Below are positions 8,530 through 16,956 of a DNA stretch of 18,941 nt, piece after piece. Below the pieces are notes generated by a model. That model was given only the letters and a program-made list of their open reading frames with translations. It did no database searches and was not told the origin of the DNA. The stretch is from the NCBI GenBank assembly GCA_947476855.1, contig CANJSR010000033.1, positions 1 to 18,941 on the forward strand. The letters are read 5' to 3'. The first letter of the stretch is position 1, and each line of letters starts with the position of its first letter. This DNA comes from Acetobacteraceae bacterium (GTDB taxonomy: Bacteria; Pseudomonadota; Alphaproteobacteria; Acetobacterales; Acetobacteraceae). The translations under genes and the position numbers were made by a program.

Positions 8530-8568
8530 CGGATCGATGAAACAGGCGGAACGAATCGCCGGCGGCGG

Positions 8569-8597
8569 TTGCGAGGCGGGGGGCGGTCTGGCATAAA
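8569..8597 (+). promoter_or_regulatory. Candidate sigma70-type promoter for the HNH gene
   Basis: TTGCGA (8569-8574) and CATAAA (8592-8597) are separated by exactly 17 bp, in the 156-bp gap before the HNH gene. Both hexamers match the consensus in four to five positions. A start near 8604 would give a leader of about 80 nt. This is a pattern match only. Confidence 0.4.
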
Positions 8598-8685
8598 GGA
8601 GGCAGGTTTTCGGCGGCGCACGGTATTCGGCGGGTCGGACTAGGCACCTGCCAAAGGTTGCGCTCCAGACGCAAGGGAGCAGCGC

Positions 8686-9246
8686 TTGCCTGACGGCGGA
8701 CAGCATTTTCCCGCATTGGTCCTGAACGCGGACTTCCGTCCGTTGTCCTACTTTCCCTTGTCCCTTTGGGCCTGGCAGGACGCGGTCAAGGCCGTGTTCA
8801 TGGACCGCGTTTCCGTCCTCAGTGAATACGAAACCGAGGTCCGGTCCCCCAGCGTCACCATGCGCCTGCCCAGCGTGATCGCGCTGAAGGACTACGTGCC
8901 CTCGGCACGGAAGCCGGCGTTCACGCGGTTCAACGTGTTCCTGCGCGATGCGTTCCATTGCCAGTATTGCGGCGATCGCTCCCCCGCCCCGGAACTGACC
9001 TTCGACCACGTGATCCCGCGCAGCCGCGGCGGGCGCACGACGTGGGAGAATGTCGTGACCGCCTGCGGCGTGTGCAATCTGCGGAAAGGCTCCAGCCTGC
9101 CGCGGGAGTGCCGCATGTTCCCGCGCATGGCCCCGCGCCAGCCCACGACGTGGGAGTTGCAGGACAACGGCCGAGCATTCCCGCCAAACTATCTGCATGA
9201 GAGCTGGCGGGATTACCTGTACTGGGACAGCGAGCTGGAGAGCTGA
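8686..9246 (+). CDS. HNH endonuclease
   Basis: The protein is 186 aa. The likely start is TTG 8686, preceded by AAGGGAGC at 6-7 nt; no ATG is available before the conserved N-terminus (ALVLNADFRPLSYFPLSLW, 10-28). The HNH core runs 92-134: a zinc knuckle C92-x2-C95, the catalytic Asp107-His108 in TFDHVIPRSRGG, Asn122 in TWENVV, and a second pair C127-x2-C130 followed by Asn131. This stand-alone form (about 185 aa) is widespread in alphaproteobacterial chromosomes as a housekeeping-like gene. It is unlike restriction or homing enzymes, and its DNA substrate is not established. It is convergent with the Hint protein, with only 15 bp between stops. Confidence 0.9.
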   Translation: MPDGGQHFPALVLNADFRPLSYFPLSLWAWQDAVKAVFMDRVSVLSEYETEVRSPSVTMRLPSVIALKDYVPSARKPAFTRFNVFLRDAFHCQYCGDRSPAPELTFDHVIPRSRGGRTTWENVVTACGVCNLRKGSSLPRECRMFPRMAPRQPTTWELQDNGRAFPPNYLHESWRDYLYWDSELES

Positions 9247-9261
9247 GGCAGCGGCGTCCGG

Positions 9262-11328
9262 TCAGGCGGCCTCGCGGTCGGCCATCATCGGCATGGGATA
9301 GATCATCGCGCCGCTCAGTCGCAGTTCCAACGTTACCGCCTCGCTGAACGGCGGCACGCGCAACAGGGCGCTGCCGTCGGTCCAGCGACGAATGGCCGAC
9401 CCATCCCGCTCCACATCCCACCAGCCCATCGTCAGGTTCGGACCATCCAGGGGGATGACATGCAGCGTGACCCCGTGGCGGATCGCGATACGGGCCAGCC
9501 GCACGCCAAGGCGGCGGCGGTCATCCAACCAGGGACGCGCCTCCGTGGGGCGGGCCGATCGTGAGAGGAGGCGGAGAGAGGTGGTGCCGGTTGGGAGCAG
9601 GAAGGTGAACAGCCCGTCCGCGTCATGCAGCGCCAGCGTCTCCCGTCCGCCGATCAGGACGCGCAATTCCGGGTCGGTCGTGATGGCCCCCCGCTCGACG
9701 TGGTGGCCCAGAAGGGCCGAACGGTCGAGCAGCCGCCGCCAGATGGGCCTGATGGTGGCTTCATCGCAGGCAAAGGGCGCGCAGGAGGCCAGTTCTCTTG
9801 TCGGGTCTACCGCCGGACTCGTCGGGTCGGGATGCAGCGCGACCGGTCCTTCCGCATGCGCGAAAAAGCCGCGATTGCCGGTGTCGAGATAGCTCTCGGC
9901 CGTCAGCCCCTCGGCCAGAAGGATCGCATGGGCGGCCAACTCAACGTGGAAATACGTCACCGAGGCCCATCCTTCCACCTGCCGGATCGTTGTGCCGTTG
10001 ATCAGTTGGCGGGCGCAGATCAGCGTTCCATCCACGAGGATGCCATGGTCGGGGGACACCATGAGATCACGGTGAGGAACGTCATCGGCGACGGCATGCC
10101 GTGTGATCCGAACCGGTTGCACCCACTCGGGCCGTGGGTGGGAAAGCAGATTGATCCGTCGCCGGCCGACCCATTGGACGCGGGCAGAGCCCGACAGCGT
10201 CATCACGCAATCACCCTGCGCGAGGTCGTCGACCAGCCTCTCCCCCAGCTCCGTCAGGATGCTTGTCCCTGCGGCGTAGCACACGACGTTGTTCAGGAAG
10301 ACATCGGTTCCCGAGGCGCCGCTTGATCTTGTATCCACAAACCACGATCCGGCGGTGTTGGTGACGCCGCTAAGGGTCAGGACGGAACCGTCCGAGAGAG
10401 AAACGGTAGCGCTGGTACCGGTGTGGAGCCTGCTGCCGACGATGGTCACGGTATATTGCGCGAACCGGAAGTAGTTGGTTGGAACGGTGTCACTTGTCCC
10501 GACATTGAGGCCAATAATATTGCCCGCAAAGCCCCGCTCGGCGTTGTTGTAGACGATGCCGCCAGCCAGGCTGCTCAGGTAGGAAAAATTGTTGCCCGCA
10601 CCGACGGTGCCATCGAATTGCAGGATGCTGCCCGCGTTGCCGGCGATCTGAAACTCGAGACCGGTCGCCGCGCCAATGGCGCTTATCAGGTCCAACGTGC
10701 CAAACCGGGCCCGGATGATGCCCCCGCCGGACAGAGACCCCGTCACCGTGCCATGGCCGGACAGGATGCCGCTGTTCGCGAGACCGCCCGCGCCGACGGT
10801 CACGGTCGCGGCGGAAAGCGTCAGCGTCGTCGTGGCACCGATCGTCAGGGTGCCGGCGCCAAGGCCGCCGTTCACGATGTTCGCGCCTGTGTTCGTGAAA
10901 CTCGCGCCGTTGGTAACCGTCATGGTGCCGGCAACCTGGGTGAAGGCGCCAGCGGTCATTGAAAAGGCATCGCCCGCGCCCGTCACGGCGAGACTGCCGG
11001 CGCTTTGGGTGAAGACACCGCCGTTCAGGACGAAGGTGTCCGCCGTCAGATGCGAACCCGCGTTCTGGAGCAGAATGCGGCCCAGGGTCACTGTGATTGC
11101 CCCGGAGACACCGAAGGCCACACCGCTCTGATTGAACGACAGCGTCGCGTTGGCCGCGGCGATCGTCAGCGATGCAATGGAAATACTCGAAATATTGACG
11201 AAGACGGAATAGAGCCCGGCCCCTTCCACATTGAAGAAGACATCGTCGATCACGCCCGGATTGCCGGCCGGAGACCAGGCGTCCGCATTCCAGTTTCCGG
11301 TGCCGCCGGTCCAGATCTTGATTGCCAC
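9262..11328 (-). CDS. Large Hint_2-domain protein with N-terminal beta-repeat region
   Basis: The protein is 688 aa from GTG 11328 (weak AAAGG at about 8 nt). The frame stays open about 100 codons further, but that stretch is Arg/Cys-rich and unlike the protein. The N-terminus, VAIKIWTGGTGNWNADAWSP, is a motif seen at the head of autotransporter-like beta-solenoid proteins. Residues about 40-340 are Gly/Ala/Ser/Thr/Asn-rich with recurring short strands (GVFTQSAGSL, GAFTQVAGTM, GASFTNTGAN), as expected for a beta helix. Cys350 opens the Hint domain (CYAAGTSILTELGERLVDDL), which includes HPRPEWVQPVRI, SPDHGILVDG and FHVELAAHAILLAEGLTAE up to about 510. The last 175 residues form a less known C-terminal region. 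No Sec signal peptide is visible, so export by another route or a cytoplasmic role is open. Confidence 0.85.
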   Translation of the reverse strand: MAIKIWTGGTGNWNADAWSPAGNPGVIDDVFFNVEGAGLYSVFVNISSISIASLTIAAANATLSFNQSGVAFGVSGAITVTLGRILLQNAGSHLTADTFVLNGGVFTQSAGSLAVTGAGDAFSMTAGAFTQVAGTMTVTNGASFTNTGANIVNGGLGAGTLTIGATTTLTLSAATVTVGAGGLANSGILSGHGTVTGSLSGGGIIRARFGTLDLISAIGAATGLEFQIAGNAGSILQFDGTVGAGNNFSYLSSLAGGIVYNNAERGFAGNIIGLNVGTSDTVPTNYFRFAQYTVTIVGSRLHTGTSATVSLSDGSVLTLSGVTNTAGSWFVDTRSSGASGTDVFLNNVVCYAAGTSILTELGERLVDDLAQGDCVMTLSGSARVQWVGRRRINLLSHPRPEWVQPVRITRHAVADDVPHRDLMVSPDHGILVDGTLICARQLINGTTIRQVEGWASVTYFHVELAAHAILLAEGLTAESYLDTGNRGFFAHAEGPVALHPDPTSPAVDPTRELASCAPFACDEATIRPIWRRLLDRSALLGHHVERGAITTDPELRVLIGGRETLALHDADGLFTFLLPTGTTSLRLLSRSARPTEARPWLDDRRRLGVRLARIAIRHGVTLHVIPLDGPNLTMGWWDVERDGSAIRRWTDGSALLRVPPFSEAVTLELRLSGAMIYPMPMMADREAA

Positions 11329-11677
11329 TATGCCGGCCTTTCGGTTCCAGCCGTTCGTGAAAACCGCGGAGCCTGGGCTTGGAACAGCGAGACCGACCGT
11401 CCTGGCATTCACGCCAGCGCGGCGGTCCCGCCGATGTCTGAAGCGATCGGATCGCGAAGTCCGGCGGCATTCAGTGCAAAGCGGGAGCCAGGTCCGAGAT
11501 GCCAGCCCCAAACGCCAGCGAAACGGAACAACACTATTGTTGTGTCCGGTGGCGGGGGGCAGACTCGGAAAACACTCATACTCATGTGGCTGCACCGCAC
11601 ACATGCCCGGAGGCGCCTGTTCCGCCAACCGGCCTTGTGGCGCGGATGGCCCGCCGCCACTCAGCCACGCCCCTTAC
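11329..11677. other. 349-bp intergenic region with a small dyad
   Basis: This region lies between the Bug receptor (minus, ends 11678) and the Hint gene (minus, starts 11328), so it must hold the Hint promoter. The only structure seen is ACAACA-CTAT-TGTTGT at 11528-11543, a 6-bp-arm dyad about 200 bp ahead of the Hint start. No convincing -35/-10 pair, terminator or small gene was found. Confidence 0.4.
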
Positions 11678-12655
11678 CTACTCCAACTGCGTGCCCAGCG
11701 ACTTCACCACCGGCGCCCATTTCGCCCGTTCTGTCTTCACCAACTCGCCCAAAGCTTCGGGCGTGCGGTTCGGCGTGGGCTCCAGCCCCAGGTCGAGCAG
11801 ACGCTTCTGCGTACCTGGATCGTTCACGGCGACCTGCATCGCGGCGGTCAGTTTCTCCAGCACCGGCTTCGGGGTCTTCGCGGGAGCGAACAGGCCGAAC
11901 CAGTTGTAGCACTCGAATCCCTTCAACCCCTGCTCATCCAATGTCGGCAGGTTCGGCAGCGCCCGTTCCCGTGTCAGCGGCCCCGCGCCGATCGGGCGGA
12001 TCGTGCCGGCGGCGATCTGCGGCAGGGCCGTGCCGGGGGTCGGGAAGCTCATGGAAATCTGCCCAGCGGCCAGGTCGATCATCACCGGCCCGGCCCCGCG
12101 ATACGGGACATGGGTGATGTCCAGCCCGCCCGCTCCGGCCTTCAGCATCTCCATGCACAGATGCGGCATGGAACCGATCCCGGGCGAGCCGTAGTTGTAC
12201 TTGCCAGGGTTGGCCTTCATCAGTTCGACGAAACCCTTGTAGTCATTCGCCGGGACAGACACGTGCACCGACAGGATGAAGGACGAGGAGATCACCTGTC
12301 CGATCGGCAGCAGGTCGTTCACCGAGTCATACGGAATCTTCTTGTACAGCGTCGGATTGATGCCCATCGAGGACACTTCCGCCATCAGGATCGTGTAGCC
12401 GTCGGGTGCCGCTTTCGCGACCAGGTCGGTGCCGATCACGGCGCCGGCGCCGGGCTTGTTCTCGACGATCACCTGCTGGCCCAGCGCCTCGGTCATCTTC
12501 GGCGCGATCAGGCGGGCGGCGATATCGGTGGCCCCGCCGACGGCGAAGGCGACGACCATGCGGATGGGTTTGGTGGGGTAGGCATCCTGCGCCTGGGCCA
12601 CGCCGGACAGAGCCAGCACGCAGACCAGGGCGGACGCGAGCAGACGCGTTTTCAT
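11678..12655 (-). CDS. Bug-family (TctC-like) periplasmic solute receptor
   Basis: The protein is 325 aa, the family norm. ATG 12655 follows GGGAGG at 6 nt. A Sec signal peptide is clear: MKTRLLASALVCVLALSGVAQA, with cleavage after residue 22 before QDAYPTKPI. The mature protein has the Bug pattern: YPTKPIRMVVAFAVGGATD, VENKPGAGAVIGTD, APDGYTIL, YGSPGIGSMPHL, HVPYRGAGPVMIDLAAGQI and ERALPNLPTLDEQG. These receptors bind carboxylates for tripartite tricarboxylate transporters or act as sensors. No TctA/TctB membrane genes are in the window, as is common for orphan Bug genes. It lies 61 bp downstream of the ABM gene and is probably cotranscribed with it. Confidence 0.93.
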   Translation of the reverse strand: MKTRLLASALVCVLALSGVAQAQDAYPTKPIRMVVAFAVGGATDIAARLIAPKMTEALGQQVIVENKPGAGAVIGTDLVAKAAPDGYTILMAEVSSMGINPTLYKKIPYDSVNDLLPIGQVISSSFILSVHVSVPANDYKGFVELMKANPGKYNYGSPGIGSMPHLCMEMLKAGAGGLDITHVPYRGAGPVMIDLAAGQISMSFPTPGTALPQIAAGTIRPIGAGPLTRERALPNLPTLDEQGLKGFECYNWFGLFAPAKTPKPVLEKLTAAMQVAVNDPGTQKRLLDLGLEPTPNRTPEALGELVKTERAKWAPVVKSLGTQLE

Positions 12656-12716
12656 TGAAACCTCCCGTTGTTTTCTTGCCTGGTCGGGGTGGCGGATTGC
12701 CCGCCACCCCCAAGGG

Positions 12717-13007
12717 TCAGCGCGTGCGGGCGTACTCGTAGTCCTCCCGCTCTCCGCCACCGGCACGCAGGCCGGGGGGCATCGGCGGGCGGGTCGCGTT
12801 CACCTTCGCATGCTGGTCCAGCGCCGCCTGGTCGGCCCAGAGTTCGAGCAGCGACAGCTTGTCGGGGTCGAGGCCGCTCTGGAAAATCTCGAATTGCAGG
12901 CAGCCGGGTTCCTGCGCGACCTCGGCGCAGCGCTTGCGGAATTCCTGGAGCAGTTCGCCGCCCTTGCCCGGGTTGGCGTTGATGGTGACGACGAGGCGTA
13001 CCGGCAT
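12717..13007 (-). CDS. ABM-domain protein, putative quinol monooxygenase
   Basis: The protein is 96 aa. Two in-frame ATGs exist (13013 and 13007). The GGAGG at 13016-13020 is only 2 nt from the first but 8 nt from the second, so the second is chosen (MPVRLVVTINANPGK). The sequence follows the antibiotic-biosynthesis-monooxygenase fold: strand VRLVVTINA, helix GGELLQEFRKRCAEVAQEPG, strand CLQFEIFQSGLDPDKLSLLELWADQAALDQH. These small ferredoxin-like dimers oxidise quinols or polyketides without cofactor, and some degrade haem. No feature here selects one. It is the first gene of a leftward pair with the Bug receptor, divergent from the thioesterase (136-bp gap). Confidence 0.85.
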   Translation of the reverse strand: MPVRLVVTINANPGKGGELLQEFRKRCAEVAQEPGCLQFEIFQSGLDPDKLSLLELWADQAALDQHAKVNATRPPMPPGLRAGGGEREDYEYARTR

Positions 13008-13143
13008 TTTCATTTCCTCCTGCGCGATGGGAGGGGATTGGAGGAGGCGATGCCCCTCCGCGTCAAGGTCCGGGGGACCGGGATGGACAGGGGAGCCGAA
13101 TTGCGGACCAATCCCGGCTCAAGGGGAAACGACGGAGCCTGAT

Positions 13144-13563
13144 GTGACGCAGATGATCGAATGCTACCGGGGGGTGGTGCATCCCTGGCTGTGCGATGCC
13201 ATGGGCCACATGACCACGCGCCACTACGTCGGGATGTTCGATGATGGTGGCTACCATTTTCTCGCGGCGCTGGGTTTCACCGCTGGCCATATCGAGAACG
13301 GCATCGGCTTCGCCGACGTGAAGCACGTGATCTCCTACAAGGCGGAACTGCGCGTGGGCGCGCTGCTGCTGATCCGTTGCGGGCTGCTGCGTGTCGGTGA
13401 ACGATCGTTGACGGCGATCTATCGGATGGAATCGCTCGAAACCGGCGAAACCGCCGCCGAGATGGAGGTCGTGATGGTGCAGTTCGACCTGAAACGGCGG
13501 CAGTCGATCCCGGTGGTGCCTGAGATCAGGGCGAAGGCCGAGGCCATGCTCGTCGCCGGCTGA
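13144..13563 (+). CDS. Hotdog-fold acyl-CoA thioesterase (4HBT type)
   Basis: The protein is 139 aa. GTG 13144 lies 6 nt after GGAG; the in-frame ATG 13153 is the alternative but is 15 nt away. The start of the hotdog domain, HPWLCDAMGHMTTRHYVGMF (13-32), carries the 4HBT-type Asp18 followed by GHM. The central helix FDDGGYHFLAALG follows, then strands VKHVISYKAELRVGALL. These soluble multimers hydrolyse acyl-CoAs. The stop overlaps the MFS start by one base (TGATG), so the two are coupled; release of a carboxylic acid with its export, or import and activation of a related acid, is possible (inference). Confidence 0.88.
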   Translation: MTQMIECYRGVVHPWLCDAMGHMTTRHYVGMFDDGGYHFLAALGFTAGHIENGIGFADVKHVISYKAELRVGALLLIRCGLLRVGERSLTAIYRMESLETGETAAEMEVVMVQFDLKRRQSIPVVPEIRAKAEAMLVAG

Positions 13564-14804
13564 TGGCTTTTCGCCGTCCCTATCACGGGTGGCTGGTGGT
13601 CGCGGTCTGCTTCATGGCGGCCGTCTTCACCTGGGGCTTCGGCGTGTTCGGCGCGAGCGTCTACCTCTCGGAGGTGACGCGCGCGACCGGCTGGTCCGTC
13701 ACGCTCGTATCAGCGGCCGTCACGACGTTTTACCTGACGAATGCCCTGGCGCTGACGACCGTGGGGGCGGCGATCGACCGCCACGGGTCCCGGCCGGTAT
13801 TCATCTTCGGCATCCTGGCATTGAGCCTCTCGATCACGCTGATCGGCCATGTCGCGGAACAATGGCAGTTGTTCGCGGCCTTCATCGTGCTGGGGCTGGG
13901 CTATGCGACGCTGTCACTGACCGGGCTGTCATCCACGATCGCGCCGTGGTTCGACCGGCACCAGGGCCGCAGCGTGGCGATTGCGCTGATGGGGGCAAGT
14001 TTCGGTGCCATGGTCATCGTCCCCCTGACGGTGATGTCGATCGCGCGGTTCGGCTTCGGACCGGCGATGCTGGGAGCAGGCGGGCTGGTCGCGGCGGTGA
14101 TGCTGCCCCTGGCCATCGTCATCCTGCGCTATCGCGGGCCGGCGGAACTCGGGCTGGCGCCGGACGGGGGGACGGTGGTGACCACGCGTGGCCCCTCCGG
14201 CGCGACACCCGTCGTCTGGACCCGGGCCACGGCGGTCCGGACGGTCGCGTTGTGGACGATCGCCGTCGGGTTCGCGCTGGGGCTGATCGTGCAGATCGGT
14301 TTCCTGACGCATCACCTGAAGCTGGCCGAACCTTTGCTGGGGCTGGTTGGCGCCGGGTGGCTGGTCTCCGCGACGGGGCTGACCGGATTGATCGGCCGGT
14401 TCGTCCTGGCCGCCATCGCCGACCGGGTGAATGTGCGGCTGTGGTCGGCGGCGATCTTCGGTCTGCAGACCGTGACCCTGGGCCTTATGGGCGCCGTCCC
14501 CGACCCCGCGGTCCTGATCGGTGCCAGCCTGGTTTACGGGTTCTGCCTGGGGCAGATCACGACCCTGTCGCCGATCGTGGTGCGGCGGGAGTTCGGATCA
14601 GCCTCCTACGGCGCGATCTACAGCGTCGCCGCGACGGTGATCCAGTTGAGTTCGGCGTTCGGGCCGGCGTTGTACGGGACCCTGCGGGACCTGTTCGGAG
14701 GATACGGGCCGGTGCTGGCGATCGCCGCGGGGTTTGAGGCGGCGGCGATGCTGACGGTGCTGGCCGGCGCGCTGAGGCCGCTGCCGGCGGAGCCTCGGGG
14801 GTAG
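13563..14804 (+). CDS. MFS transporter, 12 transmembrane segments
   Basis: The protein is 413 aa. ATG 13563 overlaps the thioesterase TGA. About twelve hydrophobic segments are visible, starting with WLVVAVCFMAAVFTWGFGVFG (10-30). The loop between segments 2 and 3 has MFS motif A, GAAIDRHGSRP (68-78). A hydrophilic central loop (about 195-222) divides the halves. The layout and the N-terminus (YHGWLVVAVCF) resemble the oxalate/formate-antiporter-like and monocarboxylate branch of MFS. The substrate is probably an organic acid, given the acyl-CoA thioesterase upstream and the carboxylate-type Bug receptor nearby, but this is inference. A palindromic repeat begins 59 bp after the stop. Confidence 0.92.
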   Translation: MAFRRPYHGWLVVAVCFMAAVFTWGFGVFGASVYLSEVTRATGWSVTLVSAAVTTFYLTNALALTTVGAAIDRHGSRPVFIFGILALSLSITLIGHVAEQWQLFAAFIVLGLGYATLSLTGLSSTIAPWFDRHQGRSVAIALMGASFGAMVIVPLTVMSIARFGFGPAMLGAGGLVAAVMLPLAIVILRYRGPAELGLAPDGGTVVTTRGPSGATPVVWTRATAVRTVALWTIAVGFALGLIVQIGFLTHHLKLAEPLLGLVGAGWLVSATGLTGLIGRFVLAAIADRVNVRLWSAAIFGLQTVTLGLMGAVPDPAVLIGASLVYGFCLGQITTLSPIVVRREFGSASYGAIYSVAATVIQLSSAFGPALYGTLRDLFGGYGPVLAIAAGFEAAAMLTVLAGALRPLPAEPRG

Positions 14805-14862
14805 GTTCGGGCGACAGCAGCACGGGACCAGTCGGGGCGGCGCCAAGCAAGGAAGAAAAACC

Positions 14863-14969
14863 GCCCTCCCCTCCCCTTGAGGGAGGGGCCGGGGGAGGGG
14901 TAGCAGCGGCACGGACTGGGGGGTTTCTAACCCCTCCCCCCAACCCCCCTCCCTCAAGGGGAGGGGGGG
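14863..14969. repeat. GC-rich imperfect palindromic repeat, family A, copy 2
   Basis: The left arm (about 14863-14905) starts CCCTCCCCTCCCCTTGAGGG and the right arm (about 14927-14969) ends CCCTCAAGGGGAGGGGGGG, its near complement. The arm core and the G-rich/C-rich inner blocks match the copy at 2038-2186, with a shorter middle (about 20 bp). It again fills the gap between two convergent genes (stops at 14804 and 14989). Confidence 0.8.
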
Positions 14970-14988
14970 AGATATTTCACCGAGCCCC

Positions 14989-16407
14989 CTACCGGACCGC
15001 CGACGCGTAACGCTCCGGCCCAAACTCCGGGGCCACATCCGCCCGCATCCGCACATCCAGCACGTCCAGATCCGCCAGGAACAAATCACGGCTGATCCGC
15101 GCCGTCACCGTCGGAACGTCCCGCCGCATGCTGGGAACATCCCCGATCGGCAGCCCGAAGCTGACATAACCTGCCGGGTTCTGCACATGGATGTCCCGCA
15201 GGAACGGCGCCCGCCCAGGCCGCTTTTCCAGATACTCATGCCCCGCGCCCAAATACGGATGCATGCCCAGCACCACATCGGCCTCCTCCGGCGGAGGAAT
15301 GTACCGATCGCGCCACAACAGGATGTCATCGGCGAAATCGACCAGTTCCGGCCTCGCGGAGGGATCGACGAAGTAGCCGGTGCCCGCGATCACATAGTCG
15401 CAGTGGAACGTGGCGGCCCCCACCCGAGCCTCGATCCGCCCGTCCTTCACCGTCGCGCGATCCCACGGCACGCCCAGATGAAGATGGAAATTGGGGAACT
15501 TCACCGCCCGGTCGACCGCGTCGGTCGTCGGCGCAGACCCGGCGAGGCGGAAGCGCAGCGCCTGGTGCCAGCGGATTTCGTCGGGCAACTCGGCGTAGTT
15601 GTCATAGGCGCCCGGAAAGCCTCGCGTTCGCGTAACCGGCGTCGCCGCGATGGTCGACCGGCGGGCGAACAGATGCACCTCCGCCGCCCCATGTTCCAGC
15701 GCCACGCCCGCGGCGTCGAAAGCCGAGGCCGCGGCGCCGATCACCGCCACCGTCTTCCCGCGCAGGGCGGCGAAGTCGATCGGGTCCTCGGTATGGGCGT
15801 AACGATCCGCCGGCAGCCCGCTTTCCAGCGCCGAGGGGACGAAGGCCCCGCCATTGCCGGTGAACCCGTTCGCCAGGATCACCTTCCGCGCGGTTTCCAC
15901 CGACGCGACGCCGCCGATGTCGAGGTGAAGGCGGAAACAGCCATTCGCCGGCTCGATGCGCGTCACGCGTGTGCCGTAACGAACCGGTATCGACAGAAAA
16001 TGGCGATACCATTGCAGATACGCCGCCCAGTCGACCCGGGGGATACGCTCCATCGCCTTGTAGGCCGCGGCGCCATGACGCGCCTCATACCAGGCCTGGA
16101 AGCCCAGGGCGGGGATGCCGAGTTCCGGCCCCGGCAAGGCCTTTGGCGTGCGCAGCAGGTTCATCCGCGCGGCGCGCAGCCAGATGCCGGCTTCATTCTC
16201 ATCCCGCGCCGCGTCCAGGATCGTCACCTTGCCGATGCCCGCCCGGCGCAGCGCGAAGGCGAAGGCGCAGCCGGACTGGCCGCCGCCGATGATCGCCACG
16301 TTGTGATCGATGCCGGGGCGATCGGGCACCCAGCTCCGAGGATCAGGGCCGATCAGGCGCAAGGCTTCGCGCGCGGCGGTATCGGGGTCCGGGGTTTGGG
16401 GCATCAT
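14989..16407 (-). CDS. FMO-like FAD/NAD(P)-binding oxidoreductase
   Basis: The protein is 472 aa. Two adjacent ATGs (16407, 16404) share a weak AGGT site, so the start is uncertain by one codon. The FAD-binding motif NVAIIGGGQSGCAFA is at 36-50. A second nucleotide-binding motif, VAVIGAAASAFDAAG, is at 220-234. The pattern CDYVIAGTGYFVDP near 335 is the ATG-type motif shared by flavin monooxygenases and N-hydroxylases. It thus belongs to the two-dinucleotide-fold flavoproteins that hydroxylate or sulfoxidise small molecules with NADPH and oxygen. Substrate and partners are unknown: it stands alone, convergent with the MFS gene, and the 125 bp downstream of the receiver-only gene (16408-16532) shows nothing else. 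Confidence 0.85.
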   Translation of the reverse strand: MMPQTPDPDTAAREALRLIGPDPRSWVPDRPGIDHNVAIIGGGQSGCAFAFALRRAGIGKVTILDAARDENEAGIWLRAARMNLLRTPKALPGPELGIPALGFQAWYEARHGAAAYKAMERIPRVDWAAYLQWYRHFLSIPVRYGTRVTRIEPANGCFRLHLDIGGVASVETARKVILANGFTGNGGAFVPSALESGLPADRYAHTEDPIDFAALRGKTVAVIGAAASAFDAAGVALEHGAAEVHLFARRSTIAATPVTRTRGFPGAYDNYAELPDEIRWHQALRFRLAGSAPTTDAVDRAVKFPNFHLHLGVPWDRATVKDGRIEARVGAATFHCDYVIAGTGYFVDPSARPELVDFADDILLWRDRYIPPPEEADVVLGMHPYLGAGHEYLEKRPGRAPFLRDIHVQNPAGYVSFGLPIGDVPSMRRDVPTVTARISRDLFLADLDVLDVRMRADVAPEFGPERYASAVR

Positions 16408-16532
16408 CTGACCTGTGCAACGGAAACGGATGGGGAATGCTGAACCGATCAGGCCACCAGGGAAAGAGCCGCAAGGGGCGAAGGCCCGGCTGTCCCATGA
16501 TCAGCGCGCAGGCGGGCCATGAGAAAGACGGG

Positions 16533-16904
16533 TCAGGCCCAGCCTTGGCCCAGGAAACGGAGCAGCAACTCCTCCGCCAGCGGCTTTTCCAGCACAACCA
16601 CCGCGCCCAGTTCCCGCGCTCGGCGGGACAACTCATCCGAGGGAGAGCCGGTCATGAGCGCCACCGTGCCGGAAATGCCGCGTTCCCGCAGCCGGTGGAG
16701 AAGATCGAGCCCGGTCAGCCGTGGCATGTGCTGATCAACCAGGAGAATGACCGGCGCGCCCGCCGCGGAAGCAGCCAGGAACTCACACGCCGAGTCGAAG
16801 GTATCCACATCGAAACCAGCCGTTTCCAACAGGAAACGCAACGAGTCCCGTACCCCCTGATCATCATCGACCACGGTCACCGTCTGACGGTGACACGTCC
16901 GCAT
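16533..16904 (-). CDS. Receiver-only response regulator
   Basis: The protein is 123 aa from ATG 16904, with GGAG at 8 nt; a longer in-frame reading would cover the promoter elements at 16957-16998. It is a single receiver domain: acidic triad Asp13-15 (VVDDDQGVRDS), phospho-acceptor Asp57 in LLVDQHMPRLTG, Thr85 in LMTGS and Lys107 in LEKP. It ends right after the domain (LLLRFLGQGWA), with no output domain. Its sequence is closest in style to FixJ receivers, including the neighbour at 17015-17620. Such proteins relay phosphate or drain it from a kinase. The FNR-type box upstream points to oxygen- or redox-dependent expression. Confidence 0.9.
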   Translation of the reverse strand: MRTCHRQTVTVVDDDQGVRDSLRFLLETAGFDVDTFDSACEFLAASAAGAPVILLVDQHMPRLTGLDLLHRLRERGISGTVALMTGSPSDELSRRARELGAVVVLEKPLAEELLLRFLGQGWA

Positions 16905-16956
16905 CAAAACGCTCCATGCATTGTTGTCCCGGTCAGGGACGAGTTGCCCTTGTGGC

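Noticed and set aside
7228..9198. A 656-codon open frame on the minus strand, and a 522-codon one on the plus strand at 6972-8540
   Set aside because: Both run antisense or out of frame across gluQRS, the esterase and the HNH gene, whose motifs are complete; the translations are low-complexity, rich in Arg/Gly/His, and typical of high-GC shadow frames.
11329..11628. A 100-codon N-terminal extension of the Hint protein from a TTG
   Set aside because: The stretch is Arg/Cys-rich with no repeat character and no ribosome site at the TTG; the recognisable WTGGTGNWN head begins right after the GTG at 11328.
12354..12370. TTGAT-GCCC-ATCGA, an anaerobox-like match
   Set aside because: It lies deep inside the Bug receptor coding sequence with one defined base off and no gene start near it.
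15187..16443. A 418-codon plus-strand open frame
   Set aside because: It is opposite the FMO-like flavoprotein, which has two intact nucleotide-binding motifs; the plus-strand translation shows no fold-like pattern.
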